A DNA stretch of 64,000 nt from positions 323,818,147-323,882,146 of the forward strand of contig NC_134455.1 of the NCBI RefSeq assembly GCF_047948215.1, read 5' to 3'. Position 1 is the first letter of the stretch; each line of letters begins with the position of its first letter. The notes under the pieces were generated by a model. It was not told where the DNA came from and did not search any database. It worked only from the letters and a program-made list of their open reading frames with translations. Positions 25,968 to 35,509 of the stretch are shown here, one piece after another. The stretch is from Lycorma delicatula. Its lineage: Eukaryota > Arthropoda > Insecta > Hemiptera > Fulgoridae. A program made the position numbers and the translations under genes.

Positions 25968-26499
25968 TAGGCATTTTGGCATCAAGCCCTGATTGTCTGA
26001 GATATTAGCTGTTAGGATGAGAATGGATGTATGGAGAACTCTGTGATGGAGGTACGATGTAGAAATTGATCTTGCTCTCAAAAGCAGACCAGAGCAGAGA
26101 GAAATAGGGTATGTTGTCATTAGAAGCTTATTAGATTTGTGAATCTGTAAATCAAGAGGACTTTGAGTAGATTGAATTTTAGAGCAAAGTTGCCATTGTT
26201 ATGATCAACACTTGTTTTGTTGGTATGAGGATGGTATTTTTGGTTTTTAAGACTCAATCAAATAATAATCTGAGTACTTAGTCTAATTTGAAGTTAGATA
26301 TGGAAATTGCTTTTGTTGAAACCATCGGTGTTAGAGGAAGATGTGGAGGATCGTGGTTCTGTGAATCTGTTAATTTGATAGTTGATGGTAAATTATTTGT
26401 TAAACATAATTGTAGATGCTCATCTTTTTACTTCCATGTGCAAACTAAAGGATGTATTGTGATTGCGAAGGTGTTCAAGGAAGTCATGTAGTGTCCACA

Positions 26500-27349
26500 T
26501 AAAATTTTTTTTGAACAAATTTATTTATTTTTTTTATTTTTTAATTTATTGGCATATTTAATTTTTTGTAATGCTGTATTGGTTAACTTTTACAACAGTC
26601 CTCTATGATCATACCATCCACCATGCTTTCATCTATGACGAAAGTTTACTTATTGAAATATAAAAACGTTACAAATGCACACCCAAAGAAGCAAAACCCA
26701 AACTAGATTACTGTGAATTTTATACCAGACAGTTACTATACAATTGTTGATACACAAGACTTGCTATACATGTCAGAAATCAGTGAAACAAAAAATTTAC
26801 CAACTTAACTAGTATAGATTGAGAGAAAATAACATTCATCTGAACATTCCATAGGCCTAAGCCTACTCTCAGCAACATAATTATATTTGTTTATAACAGA
26901 ATTGTATACAATTTGTATAATTACAAAATATAGAATATATTTTTTCAGTATCAAATAATAACTGGCATTCTTACACATATTTAAGGTGTTGTATCTTACC
27001 GAGAAGACCTGGTAACAAGATAAAATTTTCATGGCTGAATAATTTGAAGTGAGCTTATAAATTTGGTATTCCATTTGAGATTAAAGTGTTTAAAAAATTA
27101 AATTCTTTTTCATAATATCTCAGCAATAGTTCTTTAATGGGTAAAAACTCATGGTGCTATTCCTTCCCCCTAAGTAGAAAAAAATTCTAAACATGAATGT
27201 TTTTTCAGAAATTTATAATTGAAAACTTTTTATAAAATTTATCTTAATTGAGTAGAGCTTAATAAAAAATTCACTTAAGTAGTTTAAAGTGTGTTTCAAA
27301 CATTTTCAACATTTCAAACATTTTTCAATCAACAAAAATGTTTTTACGG
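26500..27349. other. AT-rich sequence without recognisable genes
   Basis: No recognisable gene. Immediately to the left, 26450-26499 carries a segment resembling both ends of the repeat at 51918-53690 fused together (see findings). Confidence 0.5.
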
Positions 27350-27553
27350 GTTAAAAAGTTACTAGATTGTGGATATCGGTGTTCTTTGGTGGTTGGGTTT
27401 CAATTAACCACACATCTTAGGATTGGTCAACCTGAGACTGTACAAGACTACACTTCATTTACATTCATACACATCATCCTCATTCATTCTCTGAAGTAAT
27501 ACCTAATGGTGGTTCTAGAGGCTAAACAGATAAAGATTGAAGTTAAAAAGTTA
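27350..27553 (+). mobile_element. SINE, headless form, with 12-bp target duplication
   Basis: Body matches the SINE body at 30690-30867 (CTTTGGTGGTTGGGTTTCAA, CACACATCT, ACAAGACTACACTTCATTTA, ATCCTCATTCAT, GAGGCTAAACAG). The 12-bp direct repeat GTTAAAAAGTTA flanks it at 27350-27361 and 27542-27553, the product of LINE-style target-primed insertion. The tRNA-like head with A and B boxes is missing; the copy starts near ACTAGAT, almost the same point as the copy at 36880. It has no coding capacity. Confidence 0.85.
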
Positions 27554-28990
27554 ATTGATTTTTGAAATGAATGCAAAAGTAAAGACTAGGCTAAAGGTTG
27601 CACAACCTTCCCAGCTTTGGCCTTGATAGATCTTATTTCAGGTTATTGGGTTTTTAAATATTAATGACTATTATACTTAAAACCAATCAACTCAATTTTG
27701 AAATACAAATATAAATGAGTTTGGAAATCGATTTTAGATTGGTTTCTCATAATCAGTGTTCCTAGCAGTCCTGGTGATAATTCACTAGGTTATAGAAGGT
27801 ACATACCAAGTGTAGCATTGTTTACCTACTGTAAAAATTAATAAGCAGTTGTATGATTCTCTTATAAGGGAATATTTTAATTGGATTTCACACTTTAATA
27901 TAAAATCTGTTTAATGATATTAGAGGAAAATTAATGAAATGTGAAATGGAATCTGGTACTGCCTTATCCACTTGTTTGTAGGGGCCAAGATCTCATGAAC
28001 AAAATTTCTTTGATTTAATTTGATGCTTAATAATTAAGCCGAATTAGAAATATTAAGCAAAATCTTAATAGCAACTATTTTAGGTATAGCCATATCCTTT
28101 GTTGCAGTGGGGCCAAAATTTAATGTAAGTCAGAAGTTAAATCGATGAATAATTTTTCTGAGTTTCATAAGCTTTTAGTGATCTGTTTAGAAATATATGT
28201 ATAATAAAAACTCTAAAAGAAGGTAATTAAGGTAATTATATCCGAATCCCTATATCTGATCAACTTAAAATTTTGGTACTGTAAACAACTCTTACAGTAT
28301 TACCACTATATCAAATTTCAAGATCCTGTAATGCTGCACTAACATTTTTAATTTTAAAATGGTCGTAAATATACTATCTTCTTCTCCAATTTAGTTAAAA
28401 ATTTAATGATATCAATGTTCCACATGTAGAAATACTTAAACCAAATTTCAAGTTTTAATTTCTGGGTGGTGTGGAGATATCTATCAAAATATAGGCCACA
28501 TACATACACCCTTACGGAATTTTTCAGTTTTTTTGGATGCAAAAACTCCTACAATCAAAATTTTGATTAATTTATACTTTCCATTATAGCTGTAGCTACT
28601 GCAGCAGATAACAGTGTCCTGGAAGGAGTTGGCCAAACTTGAAGGACTGATTTAGGACCTAAAAATAAACAAAAAAGTTCATATGGGCAAATGTTCTACA
28701 AAATAAATATGAAAATTCCAATTCCTTCACTAATTGAATTAAAAATAATCAATAATAATATTTTCTACCAGTAATTATTAACAATTCAAAGTGAAGAAAC
28801 AATAGCATTGGCACAATACCATCTCTAAACAAAATAATAAATATGAGTATATTAGAAACAAGTGTAAATAAAGAAACATTTTTCAGTTTACTTTTTACAT
28901 TTTAGAAAATCTTACACTTTACCTTCTTTTATACGACTAATAATTTAAATTTGAAGTTTACTATACAAGCTAACAATTATTTAAATACAT
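27554..28990. other. AT-rich sequence with a dispersed repeat fragment
   Basis: No gene seen. Around 28250-28530 the sequence (ACATACATACA...CGGAATTTTTCAG) loosely resembles the repeat at 36540-36640, suggesting an unclassified dispersed family. Confidence 0.4.
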
Positions 28991-28999
28991 TTTCAAAAA

Positions 29000-29300
29000 A
29001 AAGGTGTGTTTGTAGATCTCAATGGGCTCCATTTTCTGTTTTAGACAGTTGAAAGCTGCAGCAATTTTCTTCTTTAACTATTTCCACATTTCCCAATCTG
29101 GATGAAATTGTTGCTCCAGGAAAAAAATTTTCTAGAGCAGCACTCCCACTAATTTTAGCTACGAGCCACTACTGCTTCTGACATCTTAAAAGTTCTGTTG
29201 TAGTTCACAACATGTTGTTTTACCTGTGACCATACCGTCTTGATTGGATTTAATCAGGACGGTAAGGTGGAAACCGTAGTACTTGATGCCAATTTCTTTC
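29000..29300 (-). pseudogene. C-terminal fragment of a DDE transposase
   Basis: On the minus strand, VLRFPPYRPD is readable near 29280-29250. It is followed after breaks by TFKMSEA near 29190 and by a Glu/Lys-rich tail near 29090-29010 (VEIVKEENCC). This matches the order of the last DDE-domain block and C-terminal helix of the transposase type at 14960-16260. A segment at 29128-29174 resembling a hAT terminus (repeated at 30462-30511) sits inside it. The short length and mutations make the call tentative. Confidence 0.42.
29128..29174 (-). repeat. hAT-like terminal sequence, copy 1
   Basis: The minus strand reads CAGTAGTGGCTCGTAGCTAA and continues; it matches 30462-30511 at most positions. 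Insect hAT/ZMYM1-like elements often start CAGTGGCGGCTCGT, so this may be a solo terminus. No paired end or 8-bp duplication was resolved. Confidence 0.45.
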
Positions 29301-29478
29301 CAACAATTGGTCAAATTGGTATTGTTTTCTGTTATTTTTGTTCAATTTAATTAGCTCACATAATTGTGCTTTAAGCATTTGAGATGAAAATGGAATATGT
29401 TATTTCTGTAGTCATACAGTCATGTCTTGTTTCTTGGTTGTTGACACTTTGAAAGTGGCAGCTTGCGTATAGGCGCCA

Positions 29479-29624
29479 GCCTCCGTGGCGCCAATGGTAG
29501 CGTCTCGGCCTTTCATCCGGAGGTCCTGGGTTCAAATCCCGGTCAGGGATGGAATTTTCACACACTACAAAAATTGTCATTCATCTCATCCTCTGAAGTA
29601 ATACCTAACGGTGGTCCCAGAAGT
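29479..29624 (+). mobile_element. tRNA-derived SINE with strong A and B boxes
   Basis: A tRNA-like head begins GCCTCCGTGGCGCC at 29479. It has an A-box-like segment (TGGCGCCAATGG) and a near-consensus B box GGTTCAAATCCC at 29529-29540, so it carries an internal RNA polymerase III promoter. After a short spacer it joins the same 3' tail as the other SINEs (CATCCTCTGAAGTAATACCT). It is a SINE, not a tRNA gene, because the head is continuous with that repeated tail and lacks a foldable 3' acceptor stem. The minus-strand frame over it (29371-29580), with the motif PDRDLNPGPPD, is the usual false protein from such SINEs. Confidence 0.8.
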
Positions 29625-29739
29625 AGCTTGCATTAGGCACTGTGGAACTGCAGCACTCCATATTTCCACTTGTTATTATCGATAACATTTAATATAATGA
29701 GTCCTTTTTTCTTTAATTCTTTTTTTTTACATTTACAAT

Positions 29740-30038
29740 ATGTAATCCTTAAGCTTAATGTCCGTAGCCATCCCCTAGTTTATGAAAAAGATAAAAAAAT
29801 CTTTGTATGGAACTGTGCGCTTCACAGTTCCGGTGACGTGGTGTTTGATTGTCGTACCCAAGCGCACATAGGAAGCTGCACGCGAGGATGTGAGGGAGAG
29901 AGCATTGTCGCTCATGGAGTGCTGGTGGAAGATAGTTTTTTTTCTCCACGTGTGTATGGAACGTTTCTTGTTAGTTCCCTTTTCTAGTTTAGTCGGTGGA
30001 AGGAAAATGAAAGTTGTTTTTTCAGTAGTGATCAGAAG
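29740..30038 (+). promoter_or_regulatory. Amph: amphiphysin 5' leader and probable core promoter region
   Basis: GC content rises sharply just before the amphiphysin start codon. The block contains a hairpin (arms 29809-29817 and 29823-29831), a CRE-like TGACGTG at 29834-29840 and an E-box CACGTG near 29948. There is no obvious TATA box in a fixed position. Whether this is transcribed leader, promoter or both cannot be told without transcript ends. Confidence 0.5.
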
Positions 30039-30107
30039 ATGGCGGAAAGCAAGGGCTCTTTGATTGCCAAATCTGTCCAAAAATACGCTGGGAGGGCGAA
30101 AGAGAAG
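30039..30107 (+). CDS. Amph: amphiphysin, first coding exon (N-terminus of the BAR domain)
   Basis: The start codon is in good context (AAG-ATG-G). It opens a 23-codon exon encoding MAESKGSLIAKSVQKY, then AGRAKEK, followed directly by a GTAATT splice donor at 30108. This is the amphipathic N-terminal helix (H0) and first turn of the N-BAR domain of the amphiphysin/BIN family, which senses and bends membranes at endocytic sites and muscle T-tubules. The SVQKxAGRAKEK signature and the phase-0 exon end after E-K match the family, including mammalian BIN1 exon 1. The next exon should begin with a (V/I)LQxLGK motif; I could not find it to the right, so the first intron would exceed 33 kb. Fly amphiphysin organises T-tubules. 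Confidence 0.88.
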
Positions 30108-30277
30108 GTAATTAGAAAAAAACTAATTATGTATTTGTTTCTGCGTACATAGAAATTTATATTAAGCATCACTGGACTACTGTGTTTTTAAGGGGGCATT
30201 TTATTAAGTTATCTAATAATAATAAAAAATATTATTTGTATTGACATTTTATTATTTATTCCGAATTTTATTATTTA

Positions 30278-30304
30278 TAAACCGAATATCGAATATTCGG
30301 TTTA
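30278..30304. repeat. 12-bp perfect inverted repeat in amphiphysin intron 1
   Basis: Arms 30278-30289 and 30293-30304 pair perfectly around CGA. Confidence 0.8.
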
Positions 30305-30461
30305 AAGCACATTGTGCTTAAAAACCGTGTACTGTATTTTTGGATATGATAAAGTGTAGAGTTAGATTATTATCCTGCTTCCAGCTACTCTATTTGATTG
30401 TTTTTTCGGTTCTTTTATTTTACAGAAAACTTTAATCACGACCTTGAAAAGGCGCAGAAAA

Positions 30462-30511
30462 GATTTTCTGGAATAGCACCCCCACTAATTGTAGCTACGA
30501 GCCGCCACTGG
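30462..30511 (-). repeat. hAT-like terminal sequence, copy 2
   Basis: The minus strand starts CCAGTGGCGGCTCGTAGCTA and continues through GTGGGGGTGCTATTCC. It is a better-preserved version of 29128-29174 and close to the ends of insect hAT/ZMYM1-like transposons as I recall them. It has no transposase attached. Confidence 0.45.
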
Positions 30512-30566
30512 CCATATCTCAGTTGTTTATCAACAGATTTCAGTAAGAATGTCATTTTGTGAAACT

Positions 30567-30913
30567 GGTTCCATTTTTAAGAACCGACCGGGTTGGTCTA
30601 GTGGTGAACGTGTCTTCCCAATCAGCTGATTTGGAATTCGAGAGTTGCAGCGTTCAAGTCTTAGTAAAGCCAGTTATTTTTACACGGATTTGAATACTAG
30701 ATCGTGGATACCGTTGTTCTTTGGTGGTTGGGTTTCAATTAACCACACATCTCAGGAATGGTCGAACTGAGAATGTACAAGACTACACTTCATTTACACT
30801 CACACATATCATCCTCATTCATCCTCTGAAGTATTTTCTGAACGGTAGTTATCGGAGGCTAAACAAAAAAAAAAAAAAAAAAAAAAAAAGAAAAAAGAAA
30901 AGGTTCCATTTTT
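30567..30913 (+). mobile_element. full-length tRNA-derived SINE with target duplication
   Basis: The head at about 30583 contains an A box (TGGTCTAGTGG, 30594-30604) and a B-box-like GCGTTCAAGTC (30650-30660). The body (30690-30867) is shared with copies at 27.4, 36.9, 42.2 and 62.1 kb, and the copy ends in a long A tract interrupted by G (30864-30900). The 12-bp repeat GGTTCCATTTTT at 30567-30578 and 30902-30913 is the target-site duplication. The complete structure and clean duplication suggest a fairly young insertion in amphiphysin intron 1. Confidence 0.9.
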
Positions 30914-31009
30914 TTTTTTTTTTTTTATTGAAATAACACAAAATGGCGGACGGAGAGATAATGAAGCAAACTAGGGTATTGGTTCACATGAATATTTTTT
31001 TTTTTTTTT

Positions 31010-31372
31010 TTGTAATCCTGAAAGTTCTTCTACCTGCGTCGCCAGACAATGTGAGAAGGGTCTGCTAGGACATCAGCCGGGCGGCCAGCTACCTGGACTA
31101 CAGGCCAGTCACATTAAGAAAAGGATAATCCTTTTCTTAATTTTACTTTTATACTATTCAATATTTCTAATAATGTAAAGTGAACTCTTGTAGTCATTGT
31201 GAATACATTAAGTAAATAGCCTATTATTATAGGACTATTGTGCTACTTTTAAAATAATTTTATTTTTTAATTGATTTTCTTGTCAGTGATTTTATTTTAC
31301 AGCAAGTGTAGATTAAGAAGTGTAAATTAAGTTTAATTTTAATTTTAAAATTTTTCTTCCTTATTTTCCTCA
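31010..31372 (+). promoter_or_regulatory. 5' UTR of the Jockey-clade LINE
   Basis: A GC-rich segment (31030-31110) follows a T tract and precedes ORF1; Jockey-type LINEs carry an internal promoter in this region. A 14-bp perfect hairpin with a 1-nt loop lies at 31113-31141. The 5' boundary is approximate: I found no target duplication matched to the 3' end. Confidence 0.5.
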
Positions 31373-32812
31373 ATGGAAGGAAAAATAAGGCCTCCTCCAC
31401 CCCGTTCTCCCACCACGGAACTGTCCGACGGTGGAGAGGAAAGCGGGTCTGGCGCTAGGAAGCGCCAGAAACGCCGGGACTCCGCGCCTCCTATGGAGGC
31501 GGAGCCCGTAGCGGGCTGTAGCAAGGCTGCAGCAGCCGCCAACTCGCAGGCTGATGATGGGGCCCCATCACAGCCTGCTACCGTCAGGCGGGAGAAAATC
31601 CCGCCGATAATGCTGGACTGCCCGAAAGAGTGGCCAGCATTGGCGAGGGACATAAAGTCGAGGATTGGGGGGCGCCTGGTGGCTAAAAGCACCGGGCTCT
31701 CGATAAGGCTGCAGCTGGGCAGCGAGGCGGATTACCGGGCGGTGCAGAGTTTTCTGCACTCGAAGGGAATCGCCTTTCACTCCTTTCAGCTCCCGAAGGA
31801 CAGGGAGCTGAAGGTGGTTATACGGGGGATCCCCTATGGGGCTGCCCCGGAGGAAGTAAGGGAGGAACTGACCTCCCTTGGCTATGAGGTGGTTTCGGTT
31901 AAGAAGCTCCTCACAAGGGACGGTCGGGAAACCCCGACCTGCCTAGTGGCCCTTAAGAGGACCCCTTTGGCCCGGGCCATTTATGACCTTGGCAGTATTT
32001 TTTACTGCAAGGTCGCAGTGACTGCATTTGTGTCACGAGGGGGGCCACCCCAGTGCCACAGATGCCAGAAATTTGGACACTCGTCCAATTACTGCCAGAG
32101 GGCCCAGCAATGCGTAAAGTGTGGTGGAAACCACGACACTTCTGCCTGCGTCAAGCCGCGTGAGGAACCAGCCTCATGCGTCAACTGTAAGGGGCCACAT
32201 CCGGCCAATTACAGGGGCTGCCCCTATTATAAGGAGCAGACAAACAAAGTCAAGGGACTTAAAAAGCCCGCGACTTTGGACGGCCGCAGCTGGGCCCGTG
32301 TTGCCGGTGGGGGAAAAACAGTCCCCAAACCGGAGGTGCCGGCACCCGTGGCCAAAGCGGTCGTGAAAAAAGGGGAGGTAACCTCCCCAACACCCGCCAA
32401 GCCAAAACCGGCGGCAACCACCAAGAAGGTGGTAAAACAAAAGGCGGCGAAGAAGGCCAAGCCTTCCTCGACGGGAAAGGCAAAGCCGGCCCCGGCGAAG
32501 AAGGCCAAGCCTTCCTCGACGGGAAAGGCAAAGCCTGCTCCGGCTGGGAAGGCCAAGCAGGCTGTTAAAAACACCGCGGCCCCGCGCCCCACCAAAAGGG
32601 CGGCCGCGCCAAAAGGCACCCCCAGCGGCAATCCGAAACCGGCTACCCCGTTGGAGACCACTGGCATGGACTTCCTGTCGCAGATGACAGTGAAGGATAT
32701 CCTGCCAGATATCATGATTGTTTTGCCACGCCTGCTCCAGGCAAAATCTCTCAAGGACTGTATTCAGTCCTTAATAGAGTGCCTCATGGCTGTACTGTCA
32801 AGGTATGGTTAG
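31373..32812 (+). CDS. Jockey-clade LINE ORF1 protein (gag-like, zinc knuckles, H1-like tail)
   Basis: This intact 479-codon ORF encodes the RNA-binding, particle-forming protein of the element. An acidic/basic, low-complexity N-terminus (1-90) is followed by a PRE_C2HC-type RNA-binding region (about 150-215) and three zinc knuckles: CHRCQKFGHSSNYC, CVKCGGNHDTSAC and CVNCKGPHPANYRGC (about 228-281). The last 160 residues are Lys/Ala/Pro-rich (KKAKPSSTGKAKPAPA units), resembling a histone H1 tail. They contain an exact-phase 48-bp tandem repeat (32453-32500, 32501-32548). The gene is about 60% GC in an AT-rich neighbourhood. Its stop overlaps the ORF2 start by 8 nt, suggesting coupled translation. 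Confidence 0.92.
   Translation: MEGKIRPPPPRSPTTELSDGGEESGSGARKRQKRRDSAPPMEAEPVAGCSKAAAAANSQADDGAPSQPATVRREKIPPIMLDCPKEWPALARDIKSRIGGRLVAKSTGLSIRLQLGSEADYRAVQSFLHSKGIAFHSFQLPKDRELKVVIRGIPYGAAPEEVREELTSLGYEVVSVKKLLTRDGRETPTCLVALKRTPLARAIYDLGSIFYCKVAVTAFVSRGGPPQCHRCQKFGHSSNYCQRAQQCVKCGGNHDTSACVKPREEPASCVNCKGPHPANYRGCPYYKEQTNKVKGLKKPATLDGRSWARVAGGGKTVPKPEVPAPVAKAVVKKGEVTSPTPAKPKPAATTKKVVKQKAAKKAKPSSTGKAKPAPAKKAKPSSTGKAKPAPAGKAKQAVKNTAAPRPTKRAAAPKGTPSGNPKPATPLETTGMDFLSQMTVKDILPDIMIVLPRLLQAKSLKDCIQSLIECLMAVLSRYG
32453..32548 (+). repeat. 48-bp tandem duplication in ORF1
   Basis: Two adjacent in-frame 48-bp units encode the 16-residue Lys/Ala/Pro/Ser-rich repeat in the ORF1 tail. They differ at only a few positions near the right end. 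Confidence 0.9.
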
Positions 32813-35509
32813 GCCCACCCTCAGACTCTTGCAGTGGAACGCCAACTCAGTAGTAGGCCGGACGGAGGAACTATGCCGTCTGGCCGAGGATCTACTGATA
32901 GACGTGATACTGTTGTCTGAGACGTGCTTGAACCCAAACAAGCAACTGACCCTTCGGAACTATTTTACATATAGGACGGATAGGCCAGTTCGACCCGGAT
33001 CTCGCACCTCTGGTGGAACTGCGGTTTTAGTCCACAGACGCCACATGCATACGAAGGTTGTTCTTCATACAAACGTGATGGAGCAAACGTGTGTGCATGT
33101 GGAGCATCTGGGCACGGTGTATCGGCTGGTTTCGGCTTATAGCAAGCCGAACGACGCGGTAACCGGCGCAGATCTGGATGCCGTGCTGGAAAATTGGGAT
33201 GGGCCCGTGATACTCATGGGCGACCTCAATGCCAAACACGTGTCATGGAACAGCATTCTGACAAATCCGAATGGCAGATTGCTGTACGAAAGGGCGAGAG
33301 CCCGCCGCTTGGTCGTCATAGGCCCTGAGGTGCCCACGTTCGTGCATCGCTCAGGCAGATCTAGGCCTGACGTGCTGGATATCGCAGTCATGAAGGGGGG
33401 TACCCTCCCATTCATGATTGAAACGATAGAAGACCTCAGCTCGGACCATTCCCCTGTCCTGTTGGAACTAGGTCAGGCAGGGGGTGGCCGAGATCCCCCG
33501 CCTATACCCCGAAGGTCAGTCAACTGGAAAAGGTTCTACGAGACCCTCCAGCGGGAGTACAGGCCGGTAAATCCTGAGCTCCTGAACACCCCGGAGGAAA
33601 TCGACGACACTGTCGGGCGCGTCACGTCGTCAATGACCGAGGCCCTGGCAGGCAGCTCATCGGCCAAAACTCGAGCAGTTGTTCGAAACGACCTCCCTCC
33701 TCATATCTCCGAAGCCATAACGGAGAAACGACGACTGAGGAGGAGATATCGAATCACCCTGTCCCCCGCTGATAAGCGGGCCTTTTATAATCAAACGGAC
33801 AGGGTAAAACAACTGCTGACAAGCCATCGAGAGGATTCGTGGAACGAATACCTCGCCTCGGTCTCTGACGACATCTCCTCGGTGTTCAGGTTGAACAGGA
33901 GACTGCGAGAAGGGAAGAAGCCTCGCCATCCGGTTGTGGGGCAGCGAGGTTTTCTTGCATACTCGGAGGCGGAGAGGGCCGAGGTATTCGCCGATACCTT
34001 GGAGGAGCAGTTCACTCCAAACCCCCCTCCCTCCCCGAACGACGAGCACACAACCGAGGTGGAATCCTTTCTTGTAGATTATTTCTCACAGGTGGAGGAC
34101 GCCGCTCTAGAGATTGACCAAGTCACTGAAGCGGAAGTTTCCGCAGCCATTAAGGCCACAAGCCCCGACAAGGCCCCGGGTGTCGACGGGATCAGCGCCC
34201 GTGCATTCCGTAACATACCGGCCTCCGTGATTACAGCAATTTCGGTGATATTCACGTCCATTTTGTACGTTGGATATTTCCCGAATTGTTGGAAAACGGC
34301 CAAAGTCGTATGTTTACCCAAACCGGGGAAAAGTTTACTTTTCCCACGGAATTATAGGCCAATCTCCCTGTTACCGGTATTGTCTAAGTTGTTCGAGAGG
34401 ATTTTTCTCGAAAAACTGAGGCGATACATGGAGGGAGAAGTGCGGCCCGAGCAATTTGGGTTCAGGGAGGGTCACTCAACCACCCTCCAACTGGTAAAAA
34501 TAATAGACGACCTTGTCGGAGGCCTGAACAGGAAACGGGTGACTGCAGCCGTTTTTCTGGATGTGGCCAAGGCCTTTGACAAAGTTTGGCATAGCGGGCT
34601 GCTTTATAAGCTAGCGCGATCGGCGATCCCGTACCGCTATGTCAGACTGATGCGGTCATATCTGCTAGACCGACATTTTGTCGTGCGCGTAGGGGAAACG
34701 ATTTCCTCTACCAGAGAGATAGCCGCTGGGGTTCCCCAAGGAGCAGTACTTTCCCCGTTCTTGTACACTTTGTACGTGAACGATATGCCGCTGTCAGAAG
34801 GGGTCAAAACGGCCCTTTACGCAGACGACACGGCATATTTCTACGATCCGCAAATGTGGATTACGCGGTCCGGAGGCTCCAAAGGCAGCTGGACTTAGTG
34901 GAACCGTGGCTCGACATGTGGAGAATCAGGGTCAACGGTGAAAAATCGGTGGCCGTGATGTTCACATGCAAGACACGAAAACCGACCAGAGAGCTGGAAA
35001 TCTCAGGGGAGAAAATCCCTTTTGAGAAAACAGTTAAGTACCTGGGGGTGGTGTTGGACAGGCGGCTTACCTTCGGCGAACATGTAAATTATGCGACCCG
35101 GAGGGCTAAGGCCGCCAGAGCCTCGCTATACCCAGTGCTGAACAGTGCCAGCCCGTACCCACTGGCAACTAAGCTCCTCATTTTTCGGCTGTACGTACTG
35201 CCGATTCTAACATATGCTTACCCGGCATGGGGGGCAGTGTTGAGCTCCTCGCTTCAAAAGAAGATCGAGGCCGTCCAAAACATCGCGTTGCGGACGATCT
35301 TTGGAGCTCCGTGGTTCGTCAGGAACGCCACTCTCCGATCTGATGCGAGATTTCAATCCGTGTCCGAGGTGGGGGTGGCGCAGGCGCGCAGACTGTTCGG
35401 GAGAGCGGCTGTGTCCGAACACAGTCATCTTCGGGACATCTGCCGAGAGGACCCAACTCCGACAGTTGTAAGGAAGCGGCCTCACGCCGTACTGGACGAA
35501 CCACCGTGA
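32805..35509 (+). pseudogene. Jockey-clade LINE ORF2: endonuclease-reverse transcriptase, one frameshift
   Basis: The ATG at 32805 overlaps the ORF1 stop. Residues 1-225 form an AP-like endonuclease that nicks the target: LLQWNANSV, SETCLNP, GDLNAKHVSWNS and SSDHSPVLLEL carry its metal- and phosphate-binding residues. The RT follows: KAPGVDGI, YRPISLLPVLSKLFERI, FLDVAKAFDKVWH, GVPQGAVLSPFLY and YADDTAYF, all with intact catalytic Asp residues. At 34853 the frame shifts by the equivalent of one lost base, 20-odd bases past YADD. The remaining 217 codons (34856-35509) continue in frame -1 through the thumb and Jockey-type C-terminus (LPILTYAYPAWGAV, then APWFVRNATL). No RNase H is present, as usual for Jockey. 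Otherwise undamaged, so a young, newly dead copy, or a sequencing indel. Confidence 0.92.

Larger units (their letters stand above)
23815..26480 (+). pseudogene. R1-like LINE, ORF2 remnant (right half)
   Basis: Reading + across many frameshifts: NKAPGSNGI (24158-24186) at the RT entry; LLPVIGKVLEKVL near 24393; YADDGLLLVKGD at 24857-24892, with the catalytic YADD retained; then KHFLLLSVIGAYRIASLKAI (about 25303-25360), typical of the region after the RT in the R1 clade (R1/TRAS/SART-like). A decayed C-terminal zone continues to about 25860, and the rest to 26480 is probable 3' UTR with fold-backs at 24298-24333 and 25902-25967. The element must have been whole before the I-like insertion at 21640-23800. 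Confidence 0.65.

Noticed and set aside
29479..29550. Genuine tRNA gene
   Set aside because: The A and B boxes are good, but the sequence runs straight into the shared SINE tail and no matching acceptor stem closes the structure.
29371..29580. Minus-strand ORF with PDRDLNPGPPD motif as a protein gene
   Set aside because: It is the antisense translation of a tRNA-derived SINE head, a well-known false protein in insect annotations.
30911..31009. T tracts at 30911-30926 and 30989-31008 as evidence of a minus-strand processed pseudogene
   Set aside because: The first T tract belongs to the SINE target site (after the 12-bp duplication), and the short stretch between them has no coding or repeat identity.
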